Shown: one piece after another, positions 1 through 10,159 of the stretch
Numbering within the stretch: position 1 is the stretch's first letter
Layout: each line of letters opens with the position of its first letter
NCBI GenBank assembly: GCA_940337035.1
Contig: OW679202.1
Span: 44,595,763-44,659,762 of the forward strand
Direction: 5' to 3'
DNA from: Agriotes lineatus
Taxonomy: Eukaryota; Arthropoda; Insecta; Coleoptera; Elateridae
Length of the DNA stretch: 64,000 nt
The notes under the pieces: generated by a model
What the model was told of the DNA's origin: nothing
What the model saw: the letters and a program-made list of their open reading frames with translations, nothing else
Database searches by the model: none
Translations under genes and position numbers: made by a program

Positions 1-985
1 TTACGTGGTCCTTCCATCTTAGTTTAATAACTAGTGCCATTCCTAAATACTTGGTTGTGTTTTCATAAGGTACAGTATGATCAGTTAGGGTGATGAGCAA
101 TGCTTTTGTTGGTTTGTATACTTCATGGGTTGATTTTGCTTCGTATAATTTCATCTTGCATTTCCTAATCCAATTGTATATATGGTCACTGGGTTGCTGT
201 AATTTATTTGTCATAGCCTCTAGGTCTTTGTCTACTATTATGATTGCAGTCTCATGTGCAATAGTCACTTTTTCTAACTCTGGTAGAGGGTGTCCCATAA
301 TTTCCCATCACTTTTATTTTATTTGTATGTTATGAACAAAGTCTAGGCATGGCGAGTACCAGGTACCTTAGACACCGACCGCTATTGTCATATGGTCATA
401 TAATATTGCCGAGATTAAGAAGATCCAACCCTAGCAAAGGATATTTTACATAATAACAAAAATATAGCTGAGTAAAAATTTTCACAATTTTATATTGCCC
501 TTTTTATCTAGGGCGCCATGATTTTTTTAATCCAAAGGCAAGATCAGATTTATACTTTATTTAGGCCATGAAATTAACAACTACATAGTTTTCAGAAATT
601 CTTAATTTTATACAAACAGTAATAGATATTACTAGCGTTGGGACTTCTTAATCTCCGAAAAATGCTAAGTAGGACTTTCGACCACAGTAGTCGGTGGCTA
701 AGGTACCTGGTATTCGGCATGGCTTTGTTCATAACATACAAACAAAATAAAAGTGATGGAAAATTATGGGACACCCTCTAGATCAGCTGTATGAAGCAAA
801 TATACTATCGGTCCAAAGACGCTGCCTTGCGGTATTCAATTTCTAATTTTGTTAATTTTCGAATACTACTCTTCGTGTTTTATTCTAAATAACCTATTGA
901 AAATATATGATTTCCGCAGTTCTACATATTGTTTTGGTAACAATTTATTCAATTTGTACACAATCCATTCGTGCTCAACCTTATG
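1..985 (-). pseudogene. Jockey reverse transcriptase palm/thumb, broken
   Basis: On the minus strand 985-781 reads PKQYVELRKSYIFNR and then IPQGSVFGPIVYLLHTAD, the stretch just before the catalytic YADD in Jockey RTs. After the MITE, 283-1 continues with PELEKVTIAHETAII, then STHEVYKPTK and KYLGMALVIKLRWKDH, the usual thumb region with its KYLG motif. The catalytic YADD itself has decayed to something like HETA. Frameshifts and stops separate the blocks. Removing the MITE with one TA copy restores a continuous reading frame across the junction (HTADLPELEKV). Confidence 0.78.
286..778. mobile_element. MITE 1, 493 bp, long inverted repeats, TA target
   Basis: The ends are GAGGGTGTCCCATAATT and its inverted copy. 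The inverted repeat is almost perfect for about 95 bp (286-380 against 778-685) and continues more weakly, with a shared GAGATTAAGAAG block, to about 190 bp per arm. It is flanked by TA at 284-285 and 779-780, as for Tc1/mariner-type elements. It has no coding capacity. It sits inside the Jockey RT, so it is younger than that LINE. The superfamily is inferred from the TA target only. Confidence 0.85.
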
Positions 986-1059
986 GAAGGAAGATATTTA
1001 AACAGATTTGTTTATCTTCTAAAGCTTTTTTCATAATATTGGCTTTTGCAGTATAAGTA

Positions 1060-1620
1060 CACTTGTCACGTGTTTCAGTCAGGTTTCTCGGTAGCTGGTT
1101 AAGATGGTTTTATAGCTAGGATATCTGGTCTCTTGCCATTATCTCTAGTTTTTCTTTTTTCTTTGGCGCCGATCTTTGTTGAATAGCTATATCCAATAGT
1201 TTTATGATTAATTGGTTTTACAGACCTTTGCTGTCTATTTTAAGTTCTCTCAGCAAGTGGCTTTATTGGGGAGGGTAGATCTATTTTCATTTTTAATTAT
1301 TCTCTCGTTCAGTGCCAATATCACTGCTGAATGATTCGAAAGGTACATTTTTTCTTTGACATCTATGAAGGTAGGCGTCAGTTTTCTGAAGATGAAGAAG
1401 TTTAATGTCTTTTTTGTGGGCCTGTCGGCCAATGCGTTCCAACTTAATTCTTCAATTGCTTCTCTCATATTTTACTCTTAGTAGGAATCAGTCTTGATAC
1501 TTACTCTTTGCAATTGGCATTACAATAACCACCTCTAATTTATCGCCACAAGATTGCAACAATGTTTTATAGTCTTCTTTCATGAAACTATGCCTAGGGG
1601 CGTAGAGTGCACCAGTTTTG
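1060..1620 (-). pseudogene. Jockey endonuclease domain and linker, broken
   Basis: Minus-strand frames give YAPRHSFMKEDYKTLLQSCG near 1610-1550, matching the region before the catalytic GD.N motif of LINE endonucleases. They then give ALADRPTKKTLNFFIF and LSNHSAVILALNE (1430-1290), the end of the domain, where the family normally has SDHSPV; the catalytic D has become N. The expected GDYNAKH block has drifted to VVIVMPIAKSK. Downstream, 1245-1060 resembles the basic linker before RT. Frame changes and stops rule out activity. Confidence 0.7.
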
Positions 1621-1799
1621 TTTGGTGGATGTGATGCAAACACAGCAGCAATTTCTCACGTTGAATATCTTGCTCTTTATAGTGATTATTAATACTTTTA
1701 TTTATTATGACTGTGCTACAGCGTTTCCTCGGTTTTCAGGTGGATTGTAAAATACACTTGAAAATTGATCCGTGTGTCTTAAGTAGCTATTCCAGATCC

Positions 1800-2150
1800 C
1801 TACGATCTATCTTTTTTGCCTCTGTGCTTCTAGCTTCCAGCTTTCAAGTGTAATTACTACATTTTGCAGCATTTGCATCATAATTTGCTGTTCAGTTTGC
1901 TTATTCAATTTTTGTTGATTTTTGTTGTTTTGTACTGTTTAGCTATATGAGGAATCGGTTCTTGTCTTTTTTGGTGTAAATTTTCTCGGTTGTTGTTCAT
2001 ATTGTACTTTCTATATTTGAATATGTTGTTTCTACTCTTCTGCAGCTTCTTTGCTACAAAGCAATTACGATAGTTGGCAGGCTTGCTTCATCACAGTTAG
2101 AACATTTTGGTTTCTTTTTGTATTTGTTGTCCTCGGCTATTATAGGTGAT
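1800..2150 (-). pseudogene. Jockey ORF1 (gag-like) C-terminus, broken
   Basis: The minus strand near 2115-2090 reads KKPKCSNCD, the start of a zinc-knuckle. It continues with CFVAKKLQKSRNNIFKYRKY, and near 1885-1850 reads QIMMQMLQNVVITLESWK, the polar, Met/Gln-rich tail typical of Jockey ORF1 proteins. ORF1 proteins bind the element RNA. Stops and frameshifts are frequent. It lies just upstream (minus sense) of the endonuclease, as expected for a two-ORF LINE. Confidence 0.62.
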
Positions 2151-2309
2151 TGACAGCAAGTTTGACGAACATCCCAATATTTTTTTGCATTGAGGTATTA
2201 GTTTATTATTTCTCGGTGCTTCAATCTTTACTTTTACCTCAAAGATTCTTTATGAACGATGGTTTTCAACCTTTTCTAAGGAGTTTTATTTTTTGCCGAT
2301 ACAATTTTT

Positions 2310-3525
2310 GGTTAAATTTAATTTAATGTTTTCATTTTAGTATAAGTTTGATTTCATAAAAGTAGTAATGCTTTTTAGAAGAACTATATGAGGTGCAGTG
2401 CTTTGCGTTTCTTTATTAATTTAGTAGAAAGCAAACAGAGTAAATCTAATATATGAGAAGCATATTGAATTTTTGCAAGTGAATGTTAGAAAAATCTTAA
2501 TGAAATTTCTGGGTTGCACAAACGTTTATTATTTATTCTTTAGGAGTGAGAAATTTAAAGAATTCAAAATTAAAACGCTGTTTTGTGTAGCTGTAGGAAA
2601 GTAATTCTCTAGAGCCACTATTCTAGGGTTTTATATTGGCATCAAAAGTACCAATTATTGAAGAGCACTTGCGTTTTAGGACTTAATAGCAAATGGTTCA
2701 CTCTTTTATTTCACTCGTACTTATTTTGTATTTATCTACATCGGATGCGCTCATTATTCAATGCAGTTTAACCTGAAGGCCGGTAATTGCAGAAACTTGA
2801 TGCTAAAATCAACTTGCTGCAAAGCGCTCTTATCGCTTCTAACTGAAATAAACATCCTCCTCTAAAAACATTGCCGGGAAGTTGACAATGCTGTCTCTAA
2901 ATCTACCCCATAAATTTATTGCAGTTAAAACTTCGTGTTGTATTGGTGAATGATATTGCCAGTTAAGAGGACAAGTCACTTACCTCGATATTTACTTACA
3001 TAGTTTTGTTTAGTATGTATCGAAACAGCAGATATAATGTAGTGATATTCCAAAGCCACTTACCGGTATCGACTTCTTTAAAATTTGGTTTTAACCGCAT
3101 AAGCATTCATATGACTTCTTTTATGAGTAGGTGTTGGGATTTTGGCGATTTAGAAAGAAAGTGTGTGCATTCTTCTTTCAATACGGCGGCTTTTTAAAAA
3201 TTATTTTCGTGCTTCTGACGACATTATTCATGTTCATATGTCTAAATGTGCGGACGTCTTGAATTTGAATAATTTTAGTTGGTCTTTCTACATCTCGCTC
3301 ACATTTTGTTGACATTTTTAAAAGATGGATCATATCTGTATAATGGAGGTTTACTACGTCATAGGCCTAATTTTTGAGAGTCAGGTGGATAACGCGTTTT
3401 GCTTTCCAGACATGGAATATGGTAAGGAATATATATACTAGTTGATATAAGCAAAAAAAACTGTAAGGCAAAATAATGCTGAAGATTTTCTATATTTGCG
3501 CTTTCGAGCAAAGAACGATTTGTAA
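2310..3525. other. No recognised feature
   Basis: AT-rich, without repeats or motifs I can name. The 63-codon open frame at 3006-3197 resembles no family I know. Confidence 0.5.
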
Positions 3526-3529
3526 TGAA

Positions 3530-3612
3530 ATAAGCCTTCTTCTTCTTCTTCTTGCTCTTTCTGGTTTAAGTTCTGCTTTGCAGCCTTGGTAATTATTGCG
3601 ACGTTCATACTT
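3530..3612 (-). mobile_element. LINE 3' tail (minus) with AAG-rich end
   Basis: The plus-strand run of CTT units at 3538-3556 is an AAG-repeat tail on the minus strand. The sequence before it (minus) reads NVAIITKAAKQNLNQ, similar to the end of other LINE ORFs here, such as the copy ending at 17128. Only the last few dozen bases survive. Confidence 0.4.
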
Positions 3613-4208
3613 AGAGATCTTCTACCTATTTTGATTTATACGTTTAGAAATTAATTTCATAGTGAGTTAGAAATTTGGAAATGAAGTCAATAACATCCAA
3701 AAAATTATGGGCAAAATGATTGCATAATCGTAGTTTTAAGTGTATGGTTGTAGAAAGTCCCAAATTTGCAGGACTTACATGCTCATTTTCTAACTTTTTC
3801 TCACTTACTCTCTGATTTTGAAATTAAGCATACATTACATTTTGTGTTAGGATGTGGTAGGTGAGCACAAGAGCAGTTCTACGATTTTTAGGTCAGCGAT
3901 AAGCTTTATTGACTACCTTTATCAATCGTTATGGACCTTCTAACCATACATTTATATTCCGAATTAGCGATGTGCTTTGAAGAAAACAGTCAACTTACTA
4001 AAATCTGCTTTGGAGAAATGGATTTCATTGTCTAACTCAGTGATCTGCAAACTTTTTTGATTGTATACCACTAGGTGGTCAGAAAAAAAGTGCGTATCCC
4101 TGTTGTATACAGTCTGTTTCATTTTAAAATGAAGACGCCTACGTACCTTTTTTATATTTAAGCATGGCGACTTTAAATTGTAGTGGGTTGTACAAACCCC
4201 TAATGGAA

Positions 4209-4406
4209 CTTAAGTCAAGGTTCGTAAATCAGGTTTGCTTTGAATAACAGATCATCGCATTCAAACGTAAGTGGACCCGAAAATGGCGGACATGGCGAAA
4301 ATTTCACGTTTGCTATAACATCTGTCAGTGTCAATCCGAATCAAAATTCCCAACATTTGCGCCATTTTGGAGTCCACTAACCTGATTTACGGACTTTGGG
4401 CTTAAG
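4209..4406. repeat. Nested palindromic element inside the hAT
   Basis: CTTAAG starts the left arm and ends the right arm. Both arms carry CGTAAATCAGGTT and, further in, AGTGGAC followed by AAAATGGCG, in inverted order. This gives imperfect arms of about 80 bp, consistent with a small fold-back MITE that inserted into the hAT. Confidence 0.6.
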
Positions 4407-4572
4407 CTACGAATTTGGATTCTTTCCACCTTTGCATACCCACCTATTATAATCAATTAAAAATTTATACTAGCGATCAAGGAAGGTTGGATTTGATTTC
4501 AAAATCGTTTTTGGGGTCCTCGAAAAGAGCACAAGACACATCAACCCGACCGTGGGCACTAATCTGGCCATG

Positions 4573-4697
4573 GACACAACGCCGACCGTCTGAAGTAAAA
4601 CAACGGTATCAACTAATCTAAACAAGCTATAACTAGACACAACATTATTTGAACTACTTCAGATGGACGGCATTGTGTCTTCGGTCGGCGTTGTGTC
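4573..4697. repeat. Short hairpin-forming repeat
   Basis: GACACAACGCCGACCG at 4573-4588 is inverted at 4682-4697. TCTGAAGTA just inside the left arm is mirrored by TACTTCAGA inside the right one. The right arm also carries a second, slightly changed copy of the motif. It could be another tiny fold-back element. Confidence 0.55.
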
Positions 4698-5375
4698 TAT
4701 CCACCCTAAAGAACCTCCAGATACGAATTTTTGTTGCAAAACGTTGAAAATACATTTTTTAGATGTAATAGGAATCATTATATGACCACGATATAGAAAG
4801 ATGTATATTCAAAGTTTAACAATTTTGAGAAGTAAGAGAAAGTGTTTCATTTCGACTCTTTTGTTTTGCAAAAGGTTTTTATTTAAAAAAATCAATAATA
4901 TTATGCAAGGAACAGGTGAAAGTTCGATTTCAAAATATTTTTTACTATCACAAAAATGTTCAAATAACGTTACTTTTTTCTTGTGGTAAACTTAATTATT
5001 TTATTATTATAATGTAAGTGTTCAGGATTTAATTTTTATATAATTATTGAAACACAAGTTATCCTAGAAAAAACACAAAATCATCTTATAATATATGACT
5101 TTTTTAAACGTAAAACAAAATTATTAAATTTAGATCTAGATTGCTATTAATGCTAAAATAAACTGTTTGAATTTTTTTGCAACGAAGATTTATATCTGGA
5201 TATTGTGGGTTGGCAGCTCTAAATGCATCCAGATTTAGGTTTAAAAATGCAAGTTAATATTTTTAACTTTCAATTGATTTTCTTATTTTATTTTGCCACT
5301 TAGCTTACTCCCAAGTATCGACTCGCGTACCCCCTGAGGCACGCGTACCCCACTTTGGAAGCCACGGTTCTAACT

Positions 5376-5855
5376 AATTAGTTTGAATAGCACACTTGCA
5401 CCAAAACTTGATTTATACGCCACGTGTGATATTTACTGATAGAAAAAAAATGGCAGCTATAGCAGGGATTAGGAAAAGGTATTTTCCGAAAGCTAATGTT
5501 TGAACATCCATAAGTTAAAATATGTTAATGAGAAAGTATAGGTATTTATTATATTCTAAACGTGTAGCAAACAACTGCATCGGCAGTAAAAATTATTGCA
5601 TTGTTTATTTTTAACACATTGCGGTTGTCATCTCCATTTACTCACATAGATATATAGGAATATTTAGTTTACTTGTTGTTACGTAACGAACGACTAAAAT
5701 CGGACCGCGTTGAGATAGAAGGTCTCAACCTTTCGCCGACTTTCCTGAGGGGCTTCAGCAGGACCCCGGTAACACAACGTGTCAACCACACCACAGGCGC
5801 TCTTTACAAGGAATGTACAGTCCACTACGAACAGCCATCTTCATCCACAGCTACC
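5376..5855. other. No recognised feature up to the Penelope remnant
   Basis: AT-rich to about 5670, then less so. The open frame from 5673 to 5873 enters the Penelope-like region but has no motif of its own that I recognise. Confidence 0.4.
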
Positions 5856-5859
5856 CAAA

Positions 5860-6300
5860 TCTACGAGAACTGATCCTGCCGCAGCAATAGTCCTTATTCC
5901 CAATATTCACCAAGTCACCGATCGCATAAGTCTTTTTAACAAAAAGCGTGAAAACAGTGTCCAAGAGTCCCAGCATAATCTCACAGACTATCGTTTAATT
6001 CAATGATAAACTCATCACCATGTCATGAAAAGGTATTTACAGAATACCTTGCTCATGTAATGCTGTATACATTGGTGAGACAGAACGTTCAGTAAAAACC
6101 CGTATCCATGATCTCCGAACACCATCATCAATCAACGCCAAACACCGGCGCGATACTGATTGTAAGATTCTTTTCGATGATACTTCTGTTATCTACAAAT
6201 TCTCATTCCTCTGTAGTAAAAAGATTTTCGAACCCATTGGGAGTTACAACCATCCAAATAACCTCAGTCAAGACAAAGGTTACCCTTATTCGTCTATGTG
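5860..6300 (+). pseudogene. Penelope-like element, C-terminal GIY-YIG endonuclease part
   Basis: Penelope-like elements (PLEs) encode a reverse transcriptase followed by a GIY-YIG nuclease that nicks target DNA. Here 6037-6120 reads YRIPCSCNAVYIGETERSVK, the diagnostic start of that nuclease with a VYIGET core and its preceding CSC. Before it, IPNIHQVTDRI (about 5900) matches the RT-to-nuclease linker of PLEs, but stops and a frameshift lie between the two. The RT is absent, so this is a 5'-truncated copy. Similarity fades after about 6290. Confidence 0.75.
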
Positions 6301-6407
6301 TATAGTGCTCATTTTTTAACTTCGCCATGCCCTCTTTACTTAACCGCGACGTCTCTCATCTCTAAATTTTGCCTTATTCTTCCACATTATTACAAAAGTT
6401 TCGCCTC

Positions 6408-6550
6408 TGGCGTGGTTGACACGTTGAGTTGCCGTGATTTTCTATCTTTTGCTGTTGTAAAAGAGGTAGGCTTTTGGCGTGGTTTACACGTTGAGTTACC
6501 ATGCTCTTTTGTTCCCACCTGATGAAGTTATTTATGAAAGTCGACGAAAT
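6408..6550 (+). repeat. 67-bp direct repeat and hammerhead-like motif after the PLE
   Basis: TGGCGTGGTTGACACGTTGA at 6408 recurs as TGGCGTGGTTTACACGTTGA at 6475. Just after it come CTGATGA (6519-6525) and CGAAA (6545-6549), the two conserved boxes of a hammerhead ribozyme. PLE copies are known to carry such motifs. Stem II pairing is poor here, so this would be a decayed copy. Confidence 0.35.
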
Positions 6551-6564
6551 AGTGAGTTTCTTTC

Positions 6565-8635
6565 AAAATAGCTCGGTCCAATTCCGAAAATCATCCGTTA
6601 CATAATGCCAATGGCCGTGGAAGACATCGAGATCATTCTATTTGTGTCTACTTACCTGCAGGTATCTATGTAGGTACACTACAATGGCGTAAAAAAATAC
6701 GTACACCCATATAACAAACAAATCTGCACAGACAAAAAGATTTTATGAATGCTATTAGTCTTTAAATAAACATTAACCATGCATGAGACTTCATAAAGCA
6801 AGAGAGACATCAAAATGGTATTCCTGGTCAGCCGCTATAGAATGATACTCTGTTTGGTTACTAAACGGCCTTCAGCCTCAGGGAACTTTCTATATCAAAC
6901 ATTTCTTAGCTTCCTATAGAAGAATACAAATGTTATAAATTACTGGCGTTATAGCGATAGATTACCTACCCTATTTAGCGGCAAGTATCTCCTTAGTGTG
7001 TTGAATATGCATTATGCGTCTTCATTCCTTAGTATTGTGAAGTTGTGTGTTTACAACTGCTGTGCTAAATAGGATATGTTCAATCACTATTGTGGTACAT
7101 TCTTCTAGTTTTCATAATATAGAGTGATAGAAGTTTTTGTACTAAAAAGATTGACATTCATTTTTATCAAGAAGAGGTTATATTGTATACAGTGTGTCAT
7201 TAAGAGCCATAGCACTATTATCTACAAAATTCCAAAACTCAAAAAGCAATTGTAAACGATTTCTTGTCATTACAGTAAATCTAATGTCAAACGGCTGACA
7301 TCTACAACTTAAGGCCAGGTTGTTCTTCATTTCATCGCAGCTGGTGACCAGGCTATTCCCTAGAGCTTAAATTATGCTGACTTCATCAGTAACAACTAGT
7401 TGATAATAATTTATTACCTCTGAAAATCCTCCCACATTCACATTGCGTTATTCACCACAAGAACAGTTGATATGATTGATTATCTTGGTTAAGTGTCGTA
7501 TAGAGACAGCACTTACTTGTTTGCTTTTGCTGCTTATCATCTGCTTCTACAACATTTTCCATATTATAAGCCTGCCCACAACTGGCGCTACTATTTGGTG
7601 TTTCTTCAGATTGCTTATAGTCACTTTCGCCAGCATCAAACATTCTTCCAGCCCTGCATCTGCTAGAGCCCTTTTATATTGATAATCACCAGAACTGTAA
7701 TTTTTACGTTTTTTAAAGTCTGGTTTATATCTACAAAAACTAAACCAAAAAACAATACTCAACCATTCACAGCTTTGCTGAGCATACCAGGGCATATTTT
7801 CTACGTTAGAACAATATTTTTAAAAACTCTACATTCAAAGAGATATAAAATGGAAGATTATTACATGTCGCTTGGTATGAGTTTGTCCAATAGAGGGCAA
7901 CCATTTAAAGGAACGAATCATTATGTATATCCACTAGGGTACCCAATGAGATGCATAAGTAATGAGAGGTTGAAATAAGTAAATATTGTCGTAACCAATG
8001 ATAATATTCTTATTTTGTCTAGAGTTTAAAAATACAGTTTTATACTGTTAGATTACGTTTAGTAAGCTTCAGGATAGCAAAACTGAATTTATATGTATAT
8101 CTTATTTTGAAGTTTTTATGGTTTATGCTGGTTATCTATTTTATTTAGATTATTTAAAATGCATTTCAACCGTTTGGGCAATATCAAGCAAGTTTTCTTT
8201 GGCGTTGTAATTTTGAAGCAGTGAATACTAGTCTTCTGCAGTTTACGATTTCAACCATAGTCTGGGAAATTGTATCCTATTTAAACGATTCGTATTACCT
8301 ACGCTTCCTCAGATTTTACTATAATGCGTTATTATCAATGCACAAACGTAACGTTGACGCTGCTGCGCACAGCACAAATTTGCCGTCTGCAGCCGAGTTC
8401 AATAATTCTTTCCGTATTCCCATTTTTAGCGTTTATTATTAAGCTTTTCTAATGGAGTTCCAACTACTTATTATCAACGTGTGCCTGCTTGAGTTTCCTG
8501 CTTCCTCTGTTATTACTAATTCATTACACTAGAATTGTCTTTTTCCTAATACGTCTGCACCTCGGCTGTGTGTAACCTTTGTTACAGTTCCGACGACAAA
8601 AACATTATTTCATTTTGATCTTTTTTAGTTAGAGG
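6565..8635. other. No recognised gene; possible terminal-repeat fragment at 7195
   Basis: Open frames overlap on both strands (7452-7795, and 7679-7978 of 99 codons) but match no family I know. CAGTGTGTCATTAAGAG at 7195 resembles the terminal repeat of MITEs 2 and 3, but I see no partner end nearby. Confidence 0.4.
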
Positions 8636-8639
8636 TGTA

Positions 8640-9410
8640 AAGTCTATAATATAGTTAGAGAAATTGATAGGAAAGCAAACTATGAAGTTAGGTAGCCGAG
8701 GTAGTTGAGCTATCAATTTGGTGAACAGAAAGAATTCCGAGTGTGAGAGGCTTAAGCCGTATTTGATGTCATCGCATGCGACGACGTATTATTGTGCTGT
8801 AGGAGTACTCCTTTTCACAATCGCCTAAGGCGTTTGATCTTGATTTAGTTCCGCAATTTGCCCAGAAAGTCTATAAGCAATTCAAGAAAACCAAGAGCAT
8901 TTGCTTTGCCAGCAGACGATTTCATTCTGAATTTCTTTATAGGCGGGGAATTGAAATTTCCCTAATCTAATATTACTTGCTTGGTGACAGGGTCATAGTG
9001 GTAAACCCAATTTTGATCTATAGTGTCAATTCTGTCAACAAAATTGTCAGAACTGCATCAACAGGGGCAAAAATGTTCACTGGATCTTGTTTGTACAAGG
9101 GTGTCAACATTCGACAACCATCGGGCTGAGACTTGCAAAATATCGATCTAACCGATTTCTCGTCAATCTTTAAACAGTAATTTACTTAGTTTTCTTACCT
9201 AACTTCTCAACCTTAGCCACAACTTCAGGGTTCTGTACCGTTGCAGGTCTTCCACTCCGTGTATAGTCTGCGGAGCTCTCTCTGTCACTCTTAAGATCAT
9301 TTGCCCATCGACGGATGGTCGATTCTGATGAAGGAGCATCCTGTTAAACCGTTTTCAACCTTTTAGCTATTTCAGAAAAATGAACACCCTCCTCGTAAAG
9401 AATTTAATTA
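8640..9410 (-). pseudogene. mariner transposase, broken
   Basis: The minus strand reads EGVHFSEIAKRLKTV, SSESTIRRWANDLKSDRESS and SGRPATVQNPEVVAKVEKLG (9400-9200), the DNA-binding part of a mariner transposase. It then reads NWVYHYDPVTKQ (about 9030-8990), which follows the first catalytic Asp (here TIDQ for TGDE), and KGVLLQHNNTSSH for the second motif, where Asp has become Asn. The third Asp region is scrambled. Stops and frameshifts are many. The original protein would be about 340 residues and most of its length is represented. No terminal repeats could be placed. Confidence 0.82.
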
Positions 9411-9599
9411 CTACGCAGTGTTCAGTTTCTTTCATTTCCAGAAACTATCACAACAGACTACTAAATCGATTCGAAAATTTTCGAAGGTTTAGACGAATTG
9501 AGACGAAACTTTCTTAGGCTTTCTTACTTACGACATACTGAATTACGGGTAATAAGATATTGTTTTTCAAAGCGCACAAGATAGAGACTAGCAAAAATT

Positions 9600-10150
9600 C
9601 GGCCTCATAAATTTAAGTTTTGCGTGATCACGTTAGAGAATTGTAGATGGTTGTGGGAATCGACATTCCCTATTTTTCGTCTTTGAATAAATGAATTTAC
9701 GTATCATAAACACACAATCATTAGTGGTTCGACGAAATTTTAATTTCTTTTGGAAAGTTCATGTAAATGTTTGGAGCAGTAACAATGTAATTGGTCCACA
9801 CATTATGTTTAATTGTCTTACTTGCCTATCATATTTGGAGTTTTTGATTGGCCGTTTACCTGTATTACCATAGGATGTTCAATTAATTCGGAGAAAATTT
9901 ACGGTACTAACCGGAAGGAGGGCCACCGTATTTTAATATAGAAGTAAGACATTTTTAAATAACTTTCTTGGCAGTTGGATTGGAAGAAATTAGCCAATTG
10001 CATAGTCGGCTCGATCACCCGACCTCATTAGATTTCTGGGGGCATATTAAGGAGCATGTTTATGCAGATCCAGTTAATGAAAATGCAGAAATACATACCC
10101 ATAGTAAAGTTGCATAAGTATCGTTGAATACAGAAAGAGCCAAATTCTAC
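9600..10150 (+). pseudogene. DDE transposase of the Tc/mariner-like DUF4817 type, C-terminal half, broken
   Basis: The plus strand gives HVNVWSSNNVIGPHIMFN (9765-9820), then LEFLIGRLPVLP, and at 10003-10090 SRLDHPTSLDFWGHIKEHVY followed by ADPVNENAEI. These correspond to the NVWAGI..IGPHIL and RSPDLNPLDFFLWGHLK motifs of a multicopy insect transposase family. The final catalytic acid region is only partly kept. The N-terminal half is missing and stops interrupt the frame. It lies back to back with the minus-strand mariner pseudogene but belongs to a different family. Confidence 0.72.
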
Positions 10151-10159
10151 AGAAAGTGG

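Larger units (their letters stand above)
1..2200 (-). mobile_element. Jockey-clade LINE remnant A, interrupted by a MITE
   Basis: Reading the minus strand from 2150 down to 1 gives the normal order of a Jockey-type non-LTR retrotransposon: the C-terminal part of a gag-like ORF1, an endonuclease, a linker, then reverse transcriptase. Many stops and frameshifts show it is long dead. The fingers part of the RT is missing, because the linker runs almost directly into the palm motif. A 493-bp MITE sits inside the RT at 286-778. The copy continues past the left window edge, so its 3' end is not visible. Clade assignment is from motif recognition by eye. Confidence 0.8.
4038..5367. mobile_element. 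Non-autonomous hAT-like element, 1.33 kb
   Basis: The left end CAGTGATCTGCAAACTTTTT and the right end (reverse complement CCGTGGCTTCCAAAGTGGGG, followed by GTACGC) fit the CAGTGGTTCTCAAAGTGGGGTACGC-like termini common in hAT elements. Flanks are gtctaact (4030-4037) and ttctaact (5368-5375), an 8-bp target duplication with one mismatch, as expected for hAT. No transposase frame is present. The interior holds two smaller palindromic inserts and is otherwise AT-rich. Confidence 0.75.

Noticed and set aside
7452..7795. Gene on either strand
   Set aside because: Open frames overlap on both strands with no motif, splice site or start context.
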